Shown in pieces: positions 10,440-21,784 of a DNA stretch of 64,000 bases; within the stretch, counting starts at the first letter, position 1; each line of letters opens with the position of its first letter. The position numbers and the translations under genes are program-made. The DNA comes from Aphrocallistes beatrix (lineage: Eukaryota; Porifera; Hexactinellida; Sceptrulophora; Aphrocallistidae). The notes under the pieces were generated by a model. The model had not been told where the DNA came from and ran no database searches. It worked only from the letters and a program-made list of their open reading frames with translations. The stretch lies in contig OY725493.1 of assembly GCA_963281255.1 (NCBI GenBank), forward strand, positions 3,813,857 through 3,877,856, in the 5' to 3' direction.

Positions 10440-10810
10440 TCGAGTTTTAATAGTAAGGATTTATATCTCTGTAACGAATTGATTGAAGAAACTGCCAGGC
10501 ACAGAAAGCTGATTTTGGGCATGTGGGAGTCTATTGGCGATGGTTCTACTAAGTTATGAACTCAAACATAAATATCGACTCATCATTGAATTATGACCAC
10601 ATTGCCACCATTTTTTGAAATCTATAACTCAGCCATTTTAGGTGATAGAAGGTTGAAATTTTAATCGAAGAAAGTGTATAATAATTATCTTCACATGTGA
10701 TACAACTATTATCAAAAAATTATTACTCATCACTGTGTTATGGCGTCATCAATACGATTCAAAAAAATTAAAAATTGACAAATTTGGTTATTTTTCGAAC
10801 GATATAGATT
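10440..10810 (-). repeat. Family X copy, truncated
   Basis: Starts with the X terminal motif TTAATCGAGTTTTAATAGTA, then the reverse of the X body (GTAACGAATTGATTGAAGAA and GCACAGAAAGCTG), and ends where a + oriented X begins at 10811. The GC-rich end is missing. Confidence 0.75.
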
Positions 10811-11310
10811 CCAAGCGCCTTTCGCTTGCTTGCGCACCGCGGCTGGCGGACACTTTGTGTCCACCGGAGACGCCCTTTGGGCGCCAGGGGTCACATTGAT
10901 TAATTGTAAGGGAGATAACATCCCTAAATATGTCTGTCCTACTGTTATTATCGATCTCACACGAAAAATCACAGAATTTGTCAATTTTTTAAACTTTGCT
11001 GAATAATGATGACATCATAACAGAGTGATGAGTCATCATGTTTTGATGATATTTGCATCATATGTGCGGTATATTAATATACACATTCAATTAAAATTTG
11101 TTCCTTTTATCACTTAAAATGGCTGAGTTATGGTCGAGAAACAAAAGTTTCTGATTATAAAAAGGTGACAATGACGTCATAATTCCATGATGAGCCGATA
11201 TTTTCGTCTGAGCTCAGAATTAGTGGAGCTATATCCAAAAGACTCCCACATGCCAAAATTAGCTTTCTATGCCCGACAGTCTCTTCAATCAATTCGTTGC
11301 ATATATATAT
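10811..11310 (+). repeat. Family X copy
   Basis: Runs from the GC-rich double hairpin (CTTGCTTGCGC, GGCGGACACTTTGTGTCC, GGCGCC) to the ATTCGTTGCATATATATA end. It contains a CRE TGACGTCA (about 11170) and AP-1-like cores. Head-to-tail with the next copy. Confidence 0.8.
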
Positions 11311-11321
11311 ATATACAAGCG

Positions 11322-11836
11322 AGCTTCGTTTGCTTTCGCTGTGCGGCTGGCGGACACTTTGTGTCCGCCGGAGGCGCCCTTTGGGCGCCTGTGGTCACCA
11401 TTGATTCATTATAACGGAAATAACATCTCTAAATACGTCTGTCCTACTGTTATAATCGATAATGCATGAAAAATCACCAAATTTGTCAATTTTTGATGCG
11501 TAATGATGACGTCATAACAGAGTGATGAGTCTTCATTTTTTTGATGATAGTTGCATCATATGTGAGGTATGTTAGTATACAGATTATATTAAAATTTCAG
11601 GCTTCTATCTCCTATAATGGCTGAGTTATGCTCGAATAACCGTGTTGCTTAACTTTTAATAATGTGACAATGACCTCATAATTCCATGATGAGTCGACAT
11701 TTTCGTCTGAGCTCAGAACTTACTGGAGCCATAGCCAAAAGTCTCCCACATGCAAAAATCAGCTTTCTGCGCCCGGCAGTTTCTTCAATCAATTCGTTAC
11801 AGATATATATCCTTACTATTAAAACTCGATTAATGT
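11322..11836 (+). repeat. Family X copy with TIR24 end
   Basis: Complete from GCTTCGTTTGCTTTCGCTG to the 3' TA stretch and the motif ATCCTTACTATTAAAACTCG. Almost identical to 12770-13280 (offset 1446-1448), so the two belong to a local duplication. Confidence 0.8.
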
Positions 11837-11850
11837 GTATATATATATAT

Positions 11851-12233
11851 ACACTACCCGGACAAAAGTATTTGCACACTTCATTATCTCACGTGCATTT
11901 AATACTAAAATGGGTCTATTCATGAAGATTAAAACTCCGAAACGGTAAGTGATACAACTAATCGGGTTTCAATTTCGAAATCTTCGCATTCGAATTAGTT
12001 ATTGTAGGATATTTCTAATCAATTATTAATTCCAGTGTTTGCAAATTATCAATCACTGCCACCTTGTGCCACATATGTCCCTTTATATCACTATACATGA
12101 TGGTGATAATTTTACTCATTGGGTTGAGCAATTTATTAGAAATCTTCAACTATTACTAATTCGAATGTGAAGATTTCGAATCTTAAATCAGACTCTTAAT
12201 AGCTCTTAGAGTTTGAATACTTTTGTCCGATTA

Positions 12234-12238
<5 letters not shown>
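11851..12238. mobile_element. Family B, Tc1-like MITE
   Basis: The left end CCCGGACAAAAGTATTTG and the right end GAATACTTTTGTCCG are inverted repeats; TA-rich sequence lies on both sides. No coding frame. Tc1/mariner affinity is inferred from the TIR form and TA targets. Confidence 0.65.

Positions 12239-12311
<73 letters not shown>
12236..12311. repeat. (TA)n microsatellite, about 75 bp
   Basis: An uninterrupted TA dinucleotide run between two family B copies. Confidence 0.95.
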
Positions 12312-12314
<3 letters not shown>

Positions 12315-12324
12315 TATATGTATA

Positions 12325-12726
12325 CAGTATCCGGACAAAAGTATTTGCACACTTCATTATCTTACGTGCATTTAATACTAAAGTGGATCTATTCATGAAG
12401 ATTAAAACTCCGAAACGGTAAGTGATACAACTAATCGAGTTTCAAATTCGAAATCTTCGCATTCAAATTAGCTATTGTAAGATATATCTAATCAATTACT
12501 AATTCCCAATTATTTCAAATTCTCAATCACTGCCACCTTGTGCCACATATGTCCCTTTTTATCACTATACATGATGGTGATGTACTACCCCTTGTGCAAC
12601 AGGTTGATAATTTTACTCATTGGGTTGTACAATTTGTTAGAAATCTTCAACTATTACCAATTCGAATGTGAAGATTTCGGATCTTAAATCAGACTCTTAA
12701 TATCTTTTAGAGTTTGAATACTTTTC
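12325..12726. mobile_element. Family B copy, right end truncated
   Basis: Starts CAGTATCCGGACAAAAGTAT and matches 13301-13690 closely, but stops in the right TIR (GAATACTTTTC) where the duplicated X copy begins. That marks a duplication breakpoint at about 12726. Confidence 0.65.
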
Positions 12727-13300
12727 GTCTCTTCAATCAATTCGTTGCATATATATATATATACAAGCGCGCTTCGTTTGCTTTCGCTGTGCGGCTGGCG
12801 GACACTGTGTCCGCCGGAGGCGCCCTTTGGGCGCCTGTGGTCACCATTGATTCATTATAAGGGAAATAACATCTCTAAATACGTCTGTCCTACTGTTATA
12901 ATCGATAATGCATGAAAAATCACCAAATTTGTCAATTTTTGATGCGTAATGATGACGTCATAACAGAGTGATGAGTCTTCATTTTTTTGATGATAGTTGC
13001 ATCATATGTGAGGTATGTTAGTATACAGATTATATTAAAATTTCAGGCTTCTATCTCCTATAATGGCTGAGTTATGCTCGAATAACCGTGTTGCTTAACT
13101 TTTAATAATGTGACAATGACCTCATAATTCCATGATGAGTCGACATTTTCGTCTGAGCTCAGAACTTACTGGAGCCATAGCCAAAAGTCTCCCACATGCA
13201 AAAATCAGCTTTCTGCGCCCGGCAGTTTCTTCAATCAATTCGTTACAGATATATATCCTTACTATTAAAACTCGATTAATGTGTATATATATATATACAC
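12727..13300 (+). repeat. Family X copy, duplicate of 11280-11850
   Basis: Nearly identical to 11280-11850 apart from a 2-bp deletion in the GC-rich hairpin and a few changes. It carries the same CRE site and the TIR24 motif at its end. Confidence 0.85.
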
Positions 13301-13774
13301 TACCCGGACAAAAGTATTTGCACACTTCATTATCTCACGTGCATTTAATACTAAAGTGGATCTATTCATGAAGATTAAAACTCCGAAACGGTAAGTGATA
13401 CAACTAATCGAGTTTCAAATTCGAAATCTTCGCATTCAAATTAGCTATTGTAAGATATATCTAATCAATTACTAATTCCCAATTATTTCAAATTCTCAAT
13501 CACTGCCACCTTGTGCCACATATGTCCCTTTTTATAACTATACATGATGGTGATGTACTACCCCTTGTGCAACAGGTTGATAATTTTACTCATTGGGTTG
13601 TACAATTTGTTAGAAATCTTCAACTATTACCAATTCGAATGTGAAGATTTCGGATCTTAAATCAGACTCTTAATATCTTTTAGAGTTTGAATACTTTTCC
13701 CTTCATGAAAAGATCAATTTAGTACTATTTGATGGGGAAGAATATAGTGTACAAATACTTTTGTCCGGGTACTG
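13301..13774. mobile_element. Family B copy, complete ends
   Basis: Left end ACCCGGACAAAAGTATTTGC, right end GTACAAATACTTTTGTCCGG followed by GTACTG. The interior matches 12325-12726. It supplies the intact right TIR missing from the previous copy. Confidence 0.65.
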
Positions 13775-13799
<25 letters not shown>

Positions 13800-13805
<6 letters not shown>

Positions 13806-14335
13806 CTGTAACGAATTGATTGAAGAAACTGCCAGGCGTAGAAAGCTGATTTTTGGCATGTTGGAGTCTTTTGGCTATGGCTCCAGTAAGTTCTGAGCTC
13901 AGAGGAAAATGTCGACTCATCATGGAATTATGACGTCATTGTCACATTTTTAAAAGTTAAGCAATACAGTTATTCGAGCACAACTCAGCCATTATAGGAG
14001 ATAGAAGGCTAAAATTTTAATAGAATCTGTATATTAACATACCACACATATGATGCAACTATCATCAAAAAATGATGACTCATCACTTTGTTATGACGTC
14101 ATCATTACTTTTTTTAAATTGATAAATTTGGTGATTTTTCGTGCGATATCGATTTTAACTGTAGGACAGACGTATTTAGAGATGTTATCTCCCTTATAAT
14201 TAATCAATGGTGACCACAGGTGCCCGAAGGGCTCCTCTGGCGGACATAAAGTGTCCGCCAGCCGTGCAGCGCAAGCAAGCGAAGCGCGCTTGTGTATATA
14301 TAAATATACATTAATCGAGTTTTAATAGTAAGGAT
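13800..14335 (-). repeat. Family X copy
   Basis: Full-length reverse copy from CTGTAACGAATTGATTGAAG to the GC-rich hairpins (GGCGGACATAAAGTGTCC) and AAGCGCGCTTG, ending with TIR24 at 14310-14333. It contains two CRE sites (about 13932 and 14095). Confidence 0.85.
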
Positions 14336-14353
14336 ATATATATATACTATATA

Positions 14354-14804
14354 CAGTCGAACCTGCTATAACGGTCACCTGTCTATTGCGGTCACCAATG
14401 AACAGTCCCGTCCGAAATTCCATAATATTTAACCTGTGTATAGCGGTCACCTGCTCAACGCGGCCAGCGGCCACCATTTTGTAGTCCCTTACTAACCATA
14501 AAACTGTGTATAACGGCCATCACCTATCTATAGCGTCCACTACCTGTCTATAATGGCCACTACCTGTCTATAACAGCCATCACATTTTTCACCTTTTTAT
14601 GTGTTTATTACAGAAATGTTACGAACGATAAACAAGTTTCATGTTATTACTTCAAGTAATGGATTTCTAAATACTTGATATTTATTGTACTACGTTGTAC
14701 CTTTGGGGATTAAGAAAATCACCTGTATATAACGGCCAACTGTGTATAACCGCCAATTTTGTCCAGTACCTTGGGTGGCCGTTATATACGTACAGGTTCC
14801 ACTG
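14354..14804. mobile_element. Family C element (pogo/Tigger-like MITE)
   Basis: Ends CAGTCGAACCTGCTATAACG and CGTACAGGTTCCACTG, with TA on each side. The interior is rich in ACGGCCAC / GTGGCCGT motifs. No coding frame. The family is assigned by its CAGT(G/C)GAACC termini and TA target. Confidence 0.75.
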
Positions 14805-14837
14805 TATATACTTGTATATCCTTACTATTAAAAATTA

Positions 14838-14867
<30 letters not shown>

Positions 14868-14871
<4 letters not shown>

Positions 14872-15854
14872 GAACCTGTATATAACGGCCACCCAAGGGA
14901 CTGGACAAAATTGGCCGTTATACACAGGTGGCCGTTATAGACTGGTGATTGTCTTAATCCCCAAAAAGTATTAACATAGTGCAATAAATATCAAGTTTTT
15001 AGAAATCCATTACTTGAAGTTATTACACGAAACTTGTTTATCGTTCGTAACAGGTCCTGTAATAAACACATAAAAGGTGAAAAGGGTGATGGCCGTTATA
15101 GACAGGTGGTGGCCGTTATATACAGGTAGTGGCCGTTATAGAGAGGTAATGGCCGTTATAGAGAGGTAGTGGCCGCTATAGACAGGTAACTGCCATGAGA
15201 TACAATGTACTGACAATGAACGAAATAGATTGGAAGAAGCATATAGCTTTCATATACGTATCTGGGTCAAAAACAAACAAATATGCCAGTCATTTCAATA
15301 TTTGACTCTAATCTAAAGTTTAGTCGGCCAATTAATATTTTTTGTAATGAGATACGTACTACAGGCGCTTTAAACCCTGTCTAGAATGAAACATAGTTAC
15401 TACTTGTAGTTCCATTACTTGAAGTAATCACATGAAACTTGTTTATCGTTCGTAACAGGTCCTGTAATAAACACACAAAAAGGTGAAAAAGGTGATGGCC
15501 GTTATAGACAGGTGGTGACCGTTATAGACAGGTAGTGGCCGTTATAGACAGGTGATGGCCGTTATAGACAGGTAGTGGCCGTTATAGACAGGTGATGGCC
15601 GTTATAGACAGGTAGTGGCCGTTATAGACAGGTAGTGGCCGTTATAGACAGGTAGTGGCCGTTATAGACAGGAGTGGCCGTTATACACAGTTTTAGGGTC
15701 AGTAAGTGACTACAAACGGGTGGCCGCTGGCCGCGTTGAGCAGGTGACCGCTATACACAGGTTCAATATTATGGAATTTCGGATGGGACTGTTCATTGGT
15801 GAAGGCTATAGACAGGTGACCGTTATATAGAGTGGCCGTTATAGCAAGTTCACT
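14868..15854. mobile_element. Family C element with 20-bp motif arrays
   Basis: Starts AGTGGAACCTGTATATAACG and ends TAGCAAGTTCACTG. It holds two tandem arrays of GGCCGTTATAGACAGGTAGT (15088-15185 and 15495-15680). It is larger than the other copies because of the arrays and a partial internal duplication (ACTTGAAGTAAT...GTTCGTAACAGG at 15012-15060 and 15420-15466). Confidence 0.75.
15495..15690 (+). repeat. About nine tandem copies of a 20-bp TIR-derived unit
   Basis: GGCCGTTATAGACAGGTAGT (with GTGA/GTGG variants) recurs every 20 bp. The unit is the sub-terminal motif of family C amplified in place. Confidence 0.9.
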
Positions 15855-15864
15855 GTATATATAT

Positions 15865-16360
15865 ATGTAACGAATTGATTGAACAAACTGCCAGGCACAG
15901 AAAGCTGATTTTTGGCATGTGGGAGTCTTTTGGCTATGGTACCACTAAGTTCTGAGCTCAGAGCAAAACGTTGACTCATCATGGAATTATGACGTTATTG
16001 TCACATTTTTAAAAGCTAAGCATTACAGTTATTCGGGCATAACTCAGCCATTATAGGAGATAGATGGCTGAAATTTAATAGAATCTGTATACTAACATAC
16101 CTTACATATGATGCAACTATTATTAAAAAAATGACTCATCACTTTGTTATGACGTCATCATCACTCATCAAAATTTTAAAAATTGAGAAATTTGGTGATT
16201 TTTCATGCGATATCGATTATATCAGTAAGACATACGTATTTCGAGATGTTATATCCCTTATTTTTAATCAATGTGACCCCCAGGCTCCCAAAGGCGCCTC
16301 CAATGGAACCAAGTTTCCGACAGTCGCGCAGCGCAAGTTAGCGAGGAGTGCGTGCTCTAT
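15865..16360 (-). repeat. Family X copy
   Basis: Reverse X from GTAACGAATTGATTGAAC to a decayed GC-rich end (CAGCGCAAGTTAGCGAGG). It contains a CRE at about 16149. Confidence 0.75.
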
Positions 16361-17035
16361 GTTAAATCAGATCAATTTTCTAACAAATGATCTAACTTTA
16401 AAAATGATTGATTCGATAATGGTAATATATATTATAAGGCACTCCAGCTCTGTAAATTATTTGTTGCTACTTGGATGGACCAGTATGGTTAGGGGATTTC
16501 AAAACTTTTTTTTATAAATTTTTTTCCTAGATAAGATAGACCTTTAAACTGTATTTCCGGCATGTATAAGTCACATTTCAGATTACTCTATTCCTTAATC
16601 AAAATCTGTATCGTCATCGTTACTTTGCACAACGAGTCCTTTTTGAACATATTTAGGCTATTTATCACCTATTTTATATAGTTTCATCCGATCATTAATG
16701 TCTAATTATTACACATGAACTCCTACTGTGGACCAGTTGTTAATGCAAAATAATCAATGAATTTCTACGACATCCATGGTCCAAATTCTACTCTAATGGA
16801 CAAACCTTAATATGACGTAGGTCATGCTATAGTTCATTCAATCATAGTATCAAAGGGCTAAAACATTAAATTTACTTGAAGTTCATTCTGTATCATTTAT
16901 TACTTACGATTTGGTTCCAATATTTTGCTTCAAGTCCAACTACTTGTCCACTCAAAGCGTCTGAATCAGTACTGCAATCGCTGTTACAGTATTCAACGCG
17001 AGGGAAGTATGCCTCTATTGAAAATATTGGACCTT
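16361..17035. other. No recognisable feature
   Basis: AT-rich sequence without TIRs, known repeats or credible coding frames. Small open frames near 16876-17130 lack any family resemblance. Confidence 0.5.
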
Positions 17036-17160
17036 TGGGCCGTATTCAACATTTTAAGTTCGAACTTATATGGTTTTTGTGAATTGTATTCCCTAAAATT
17101 TAAGTTTGTGCTTAAGTTTAAACTTAAGTAGCAACTTTAAGTAACCTCCAGAGGTAACTT
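17036..17160 (+). mobile_element. Possible Harbinger-type terminus
   Basis: GGGCCGTATTCAACATTTTA is followed by alternating TTAAGTTC / GAACTTAA words. The inverse ending (TTAGTGAATACGGCC) occurs at 32218-32233 and a variant (TTAGCGAATACGGTCCC) at 27327-27344. The pattern fits PIF/Harbinger-type termini but no TSD could be fixed. Confidence 0.35.
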
Positions 17161-17501
17161 AAATATTCGTTAGCTTTTAATTATTGACATATAGTTCATT
17201 TTATTTGAGATATATCCACAATTATGACATTGCATTACATAGAGATTAGCATCTAATTTATTTTGTTCGCCATTTTATTTGAAATTTTGCTTTAATTTAA
17301 TTAACATCGTTTTATGTATATAAATTCATTTTGATATGCCTAACACATACACCTCAAGTGACCAGCATTTGCGGTGCAAAACCAGCGGACCAGCAAAGTC
17401 ATTAAAAAACCAGCTTCGAAAAATCATATTTGAAAAATGGTATTTGTGGTTTTGCAATACCTGTAATACAAATTCTATTATAAAGTGCTAGATGCTGTAT
17501 C

Positions 17502-17974
17502 AGAGTTCATGCGGGGCGGCCCGAGTATTATTATCAGCCTGCGGGCACTTCGGGGCGAGTTTTTTTGTCGCGGGCCTTAGGCCCGCAGCAGGCCCGCACA
17601 ATACCTGATAGTACTGAGTTTATAATCAATGAGTGTAAGATATTTACTAGATATTAGTCGTCCATCCTAACGATAGTTTATCTGCAAATTGCGAATTCAA
17701 TTATGTAATTGAACTTTTATGTTTTGAAGAATTGACTAATCCTATAACGTTGTTGATGACTTGTAATTGTTTCCTCTATGTACGTATTCCAATTACCACA
17801 ATGAATAGATGCATTATACTTTTGACACAAACAGTGGATACATACACCACTCAATGTAAATTGTTATTTATTGAGGCGCGAAGAGACGATAACATCTGAG
17901 GGTTGATTGATTTACGCGTACTATTAATTCAATATCTCTATCTGTTAGTTATACAACGACAACCTGATTTAGAA
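17502..17974 (+). mobile_element. Left end and 5' region of hAT element A
   Basis: CAGAGTTCATGCGGGGCGGC resembles a hAT terminus and is followed by a GC-rich palindromic block (GCGGGCCTTAGGCCCGC, about 17570-17590). The transposase start codon at 17975 lies about 470 bp inside. The right end of the locus (21553) does not match, consistent with a chimera. Confidence 0.4.
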
Positions 17975-20060
17975 ATGGCTACTAATGATGAGCAACTCGA
18001 AACTACACATCCTTCTCGATCAGAGGTAGAATTAAGGTTGGTGTTTCCTATGCGAAGCTTGTTTTTTATTAAAAATGTGCCCAAATTGCTTTTTTATCAT
18101 TTTTAGATCCTTATAGGGGTTCTAAACAATAATCCCGATTTTTATAACTCCAGCCCCAATATTTCGCCACTTTGAGCCACTTGTATCACCTGGTGTCGCT
18201 CTAAAAACGACACATTTTAAATGCGAAATGTCCCACAGCTCTAACTTCTTTAAAGAGTGTCAGATCATCTTTTTAATGCTGAATTCATGCTCAGCACTAG
18301 ATTTCCAGCAATTTGATATATATATTGACCATATTCGGAACATTTTTGTTTGACCGTGCCTAGCAACGGCCAGGAATTTTTTAACATTCCTGACCGTTGC
18401 TAGGAAAAGGCAACCAAAAATATTTCCAAATATGGTCAATATATATATCAAATTGCTGGAAATTTAGTGCTGAGTACGAATTCAGTATTAAAATAACGAC
18501 CTGGCATAGTCAAATAAAGTTATAGGTATGGGATTTCAGCGGAAACTATCGGACATGGTCATTTTTGAGCCCCCAGTGATAACTGTCAACTTTTTCACAC
18601 TTTTGAAGGTGTCATGATGTGAAAATATTTGATATGTCATATTTTGAAGTTAAGTACTACTATAAGTTGTTGATTGAGGATGTTTTGATGTTATATATTA
18701 TCAGAATACCGTGAAACAAATAGAAATCAAGCCTTTCCGAAGAAAATTGCTTTGTAGCCTGTTTTTAGCACTTAAAAAAATCAATTTACAAAGGAGGAAT
18801 CTCTAGTTACAAAGGTCGTAGAGTTAAAAACTCGACGGTTTTAGAAAGATCTCGTCACATAGAACAAAATGATAGAGACAGATTTTTGATATTCTACTTT
18901 AGAAAAAAGTTAAAATATTTTTCCTTACGAAAATCTGCCTCTAAATTTTGTATAAACGAAATTTGAAAGAAAAAATTATTTGGGTTAAAATTGAAAATTC
19001 TATTCCTATTATTTTCTTTATTCAACCTTTTTGTGTAAGAATAATTGAGTAAAAGAGGCATAAGGCATTGGAGTTTCCTTGAATGTACTCTATAAATTAG
19101 GTCATTTGGGGATTTCTCTTACTTCTTGTGCTCCCGAAAAGTGTATTTTTGCAGATAACTCATCGAGAATAGTTTCCACAAAAAATTTCAGGAGAAAATA
19201 ATGAAAACTTTTAAAGTTAGTTCTGGAAGGAAACACCAACCTTAATCTTGAAGAATAATCCGCAACGTGCAGAACTATTCGTCAACCCAAATGGCCAGTC
19301 AGAAGTTTGGAGAGGCTACAGACTAATTAAGATAGACGGATTCTCAGTGAATGATCAATGCACCTGTATTCGCTGCATGAAGGTGTTTTCCTGTTCTCGA
19401 AATGCAGGAACATCTCATCTTATTCGACATCAGAAAAACTGCGGGACCTCTGACATACGCTCGCAGAGAACCATTAAGCAGTTCACTAAATTACATCTCG
19501 GAATCCCAGTTGGCGATATGTACATTGGGTTACCAAAGCTTTCACTCTCTGGAATCTGAGGGTTTGCGCAAATTTGCACAAACATTTGTTGATTTGGGAG
19601 CGAAAGAGGCCGTTTTGAGGTATCTATCACCGAAGGTACACTTTTTGGACGAAATGCTGTGCAGCACCGTTGCTTGTCGAAAGCCGCTACACTACAGATC
19701 AAGCTGAAAGATGCGCTGGTTGAGCCGATATCTGCCTCCGCAGTTGCGCTTACCACTGACATGTGGACAGATAACTACCAAAAATTGAGCTACCTGGACG
19801 TACACACTTTCTAGATCACGGATGATTTCAAATTGGAGCACAGTCTATTGGCAGTTGACCACTTCGGCACCGACTCCCACACTAGTGACAACATCTTGGA
19901 ACACTACAGCCGCATTGTTGAAGAATATGACCTTGTCAGCGTTTCCGCTCCTGTTGTCACGGACAAATACAGGTATTCAAGAAACTTTGCCTGTATCAAT
20001 AAAACATGGGGGAAATACACGTCCGTGGACATCCATCTACCGCCGTTCACACAGCATTGA
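17975..20060 (+). pseudogene. ZBED1-like hAT transposase, N-terminal half, interrupted
   Basis: The frame starts ATG at 17975, runs to the TTAA site at 18032, is broken by a 1.2-kb TTAA-1 element, and resumes at 19246 in the same frame once one TTAA is removed. The resumed part has a BED-type zinc finger: CTCIRCMKVF then HLIRHQKNC (paired C-x2-C and H-x4-C). It then shows the ZBED-like segments LRKFAQTFVDLGAK, ALTTDMWTDNYQKLSYL and LLAVDHFGTDSHTSDNI (RNase H-fold start). Frameshifts near 19540-19560 and 19690 and a TAG near 19812 break it. It then gives way to a different hAT (20061 onward). BED-hAT transposases bind DNA and cut as dimers; this copy is inactive. Confidence 0.75.
18036..19241 (-). 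mobile_element. TTAA-1 element inside the hAT frame
   Basis: Ends GGTTGGTGTTTCC and GGAAACACCAACC, with TTAA at 18032-18035 and 19242-19245. It is reverse in orientation to the copy at 8628. Length 1206 bp; it shows the sequence missing from the 8797 gap. It contains the conserved hairpin at 18305-18460. Confidence 0.9.
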
Positions 20061-21339
20061 CAAAAGCTACATGAAACTCTCAGAGAAGCTGACAGAGAGA
20101 GGGCGACTGTCAATTCTAGCTGCTGTCGACAAGTGCCTGAATGACGAAGTAAGGGATGTGGCAGAGTTGTTCAGTGATGTTTTTGAGAAGCACAATAATC
20201 CTGTCATCGCTACCTCTATACATACAGGTTCGAAAAGTTATTTCCTCAATGCAGTTGATACAGGTTCAAACAAAAAGACTGCATCTTATGCTGATTTATT
20301 TCAAAAGTCTAGATCTCAGGCTGAAGAAGAATTTAAATGTCATACAGTTGGAATTGTTACAGATAACGAAAAGAAAATGGAATCAATGCGGGAAAAACTA
20401 CAAGAATACGATAACACTCTTATTACCTATGGGTGTTCTTCACATTTGCTAAATCTATTAGGGCAAGATGTAACTCCTCAAGTCATCATTAATCAAATCA
20501 ATGAAGTGAGTAAATACTTTCGAAATCACCATACGCCAGGTGCCCTACTTTCTGAATTTTCTAATCAAGGTGCCGTTAAGCCTCAAACTCCGGGTGTAAC
20601 AAGATGGAACAGCCAACTAGAATGCATTAAGATCTTCAATAAAAATAGACCATTTTATTTAATGATTAATGCTCAGCACGAAGGGGTCATTGAGACTAGA
20701 ATTGCAAAGATTATCAATAATACTGCCTTATCAAATCAAGCTAATTACCTACAAGAACAAATAGAACCCATTTCTATTGCCTTGAACACCCTCTAATCTG
20801 ATAGCACGAGTATTGCCGATTCCTGTCATAGTTGGTTGAAACTAACTGAGGATGAATTGCTACAACCTCACAAAGAAATAGTACAGCATCGCTTTAACCA
20901 AGCAATGACTCCATATCATTTCCTTGCGTACTGCTTACATCCTAAATTTCGAGGAAGGGGTCTCGGTGATGAACACTTAAGATCTGCTCATCAATTAGTC
21001 ACGAGCAGGTGGCAGGAAGTATCAAGTGACCTATGTGCATTTCAAGCAGAGACTAATCCTTTTCCTCAACACATGTTCGAGGAATCTTTTATCGAAAAGG
21101 TTGATCCTTGTGTGTGGTGGTTGTGCATCAGGAAGCAATACAAGAATGTGAATCCCGAGCTGAGTGAGCTAGCCATTCTTTTACTTAAATTGCCTTCGAG
21201 TTCAGCATCGATAGAGCGAATATTTTCGAATTTTAGCCTGATCCAAACAAAACTCCGAAATAGACTTGGCCTGGAAAAGGCTTCAAAATTAGTCACTTGT
21301 TTTCGTGAATTGAGGGGATCAGTCGAATTCGACTGGTGA
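20061..21339 (+). pseudogene. Second hAT transposase (DUF659 type), one nonsense codon
   Basis: From about 20061 one frame is open to 20793, has a single TAA at 20794-20796, then continues in the same frame to the stop at 21339. It carries the DUF659/RNase H-like hAT segments PVIATSIHTGSKSYFLNAVD, VGIVTDNEKKMESMR (second catalytic Asp region), GCSSHLLNLLGQDVTP, KYFRNHHTPGALLSEF and TRWNSQLECIK, and finishes with the dimerisation motif LPSSSASIERIFSNFSLIQT. This family differs from the ZBED1-like half upstream. The N-terminal zinc finger of this family is missing, so the joined reading frame would be a chimera of two hATs. The coding state is well preserved compared with the upstream half. Confidence 0.75.
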
Positions 21340-21429
21340 TGTGTTTACTATATTTAGTTAGTATGAGTTATAGCATTCATAACGAATGACTATTTGCGTA
21401 TTAAACAATATTATAATTGAACTACCAAA

Positions 21430-21553
21430 ATGGGGAAGATATAACACTATATTTTGATTAACCCGGGTTAAACTAGTAAAACCCGGTTTAAACCGGGTTT
21501 AGCACACTGGGCCGGGCTAAACCTATTTAACCCGGGTTAAACTCCAACCCTGT
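21430..21553. repeat. AACCCGGGTT palindromic block, probable hAT right end
   Basis: Repeated AACCCGGGTTAAAC and AACCCGGTTTAAACCGGGTT words, ending CCAACCCTG, which would be the reverse of a CAGGGTTGG hAT terminus. It does not match the left end at 17502. Confidence 0.45.
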
Positions 21554-21562
21554 CTACACATG

Positions 21563-21761
21563 TGTTGAGTAATAGCGATACCTTGTTTCCATTAGCGACT
21601 GCTTTGTCATTAGATTGTTAGGTAACCACTCGTTATATGTCTACATTAGTATCAACATAAGATAGGCGTGTATTAGTGTATGCTCACGACTTAAGTTGTT
21701 GTTCTAAATATATAATCCTACACTCACTCTATTTACTTACGGTTAAAGTGTTTGCGTAACA
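21563..21761 (+). repeat. 5' LTR
   Basis: 199 bp, TGTTGAG...GTAACA. It contains a TATA-like word (AATATATAAT at about 21707) placed to act as promoter. It differs from the 3' LTR only by indels between about 21634 and 21690. Confidence 0.95.
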
Positions 21762-21784
21762 AAACAACAACTTAGTCTCAACAG

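Noticed and set aside
11676..11925. Open frames of 67 and 79 codons, duplicated at 13122-13371
   Set aside because: They lie in family X and its TA end; the duplication explains the repeat. No coding signature.
12196..12398. Open frames made of repeated Tyr-Ile on both strands
   Set aside because: They are translations of the (TA)n microsatellite, not genes.
15088..15690. Regular 20-bp repeats, considered as CRISPR
   Set aside because: Units are directly adjacent with no unique spacers and derive from family C; the genome is eukaryotic.
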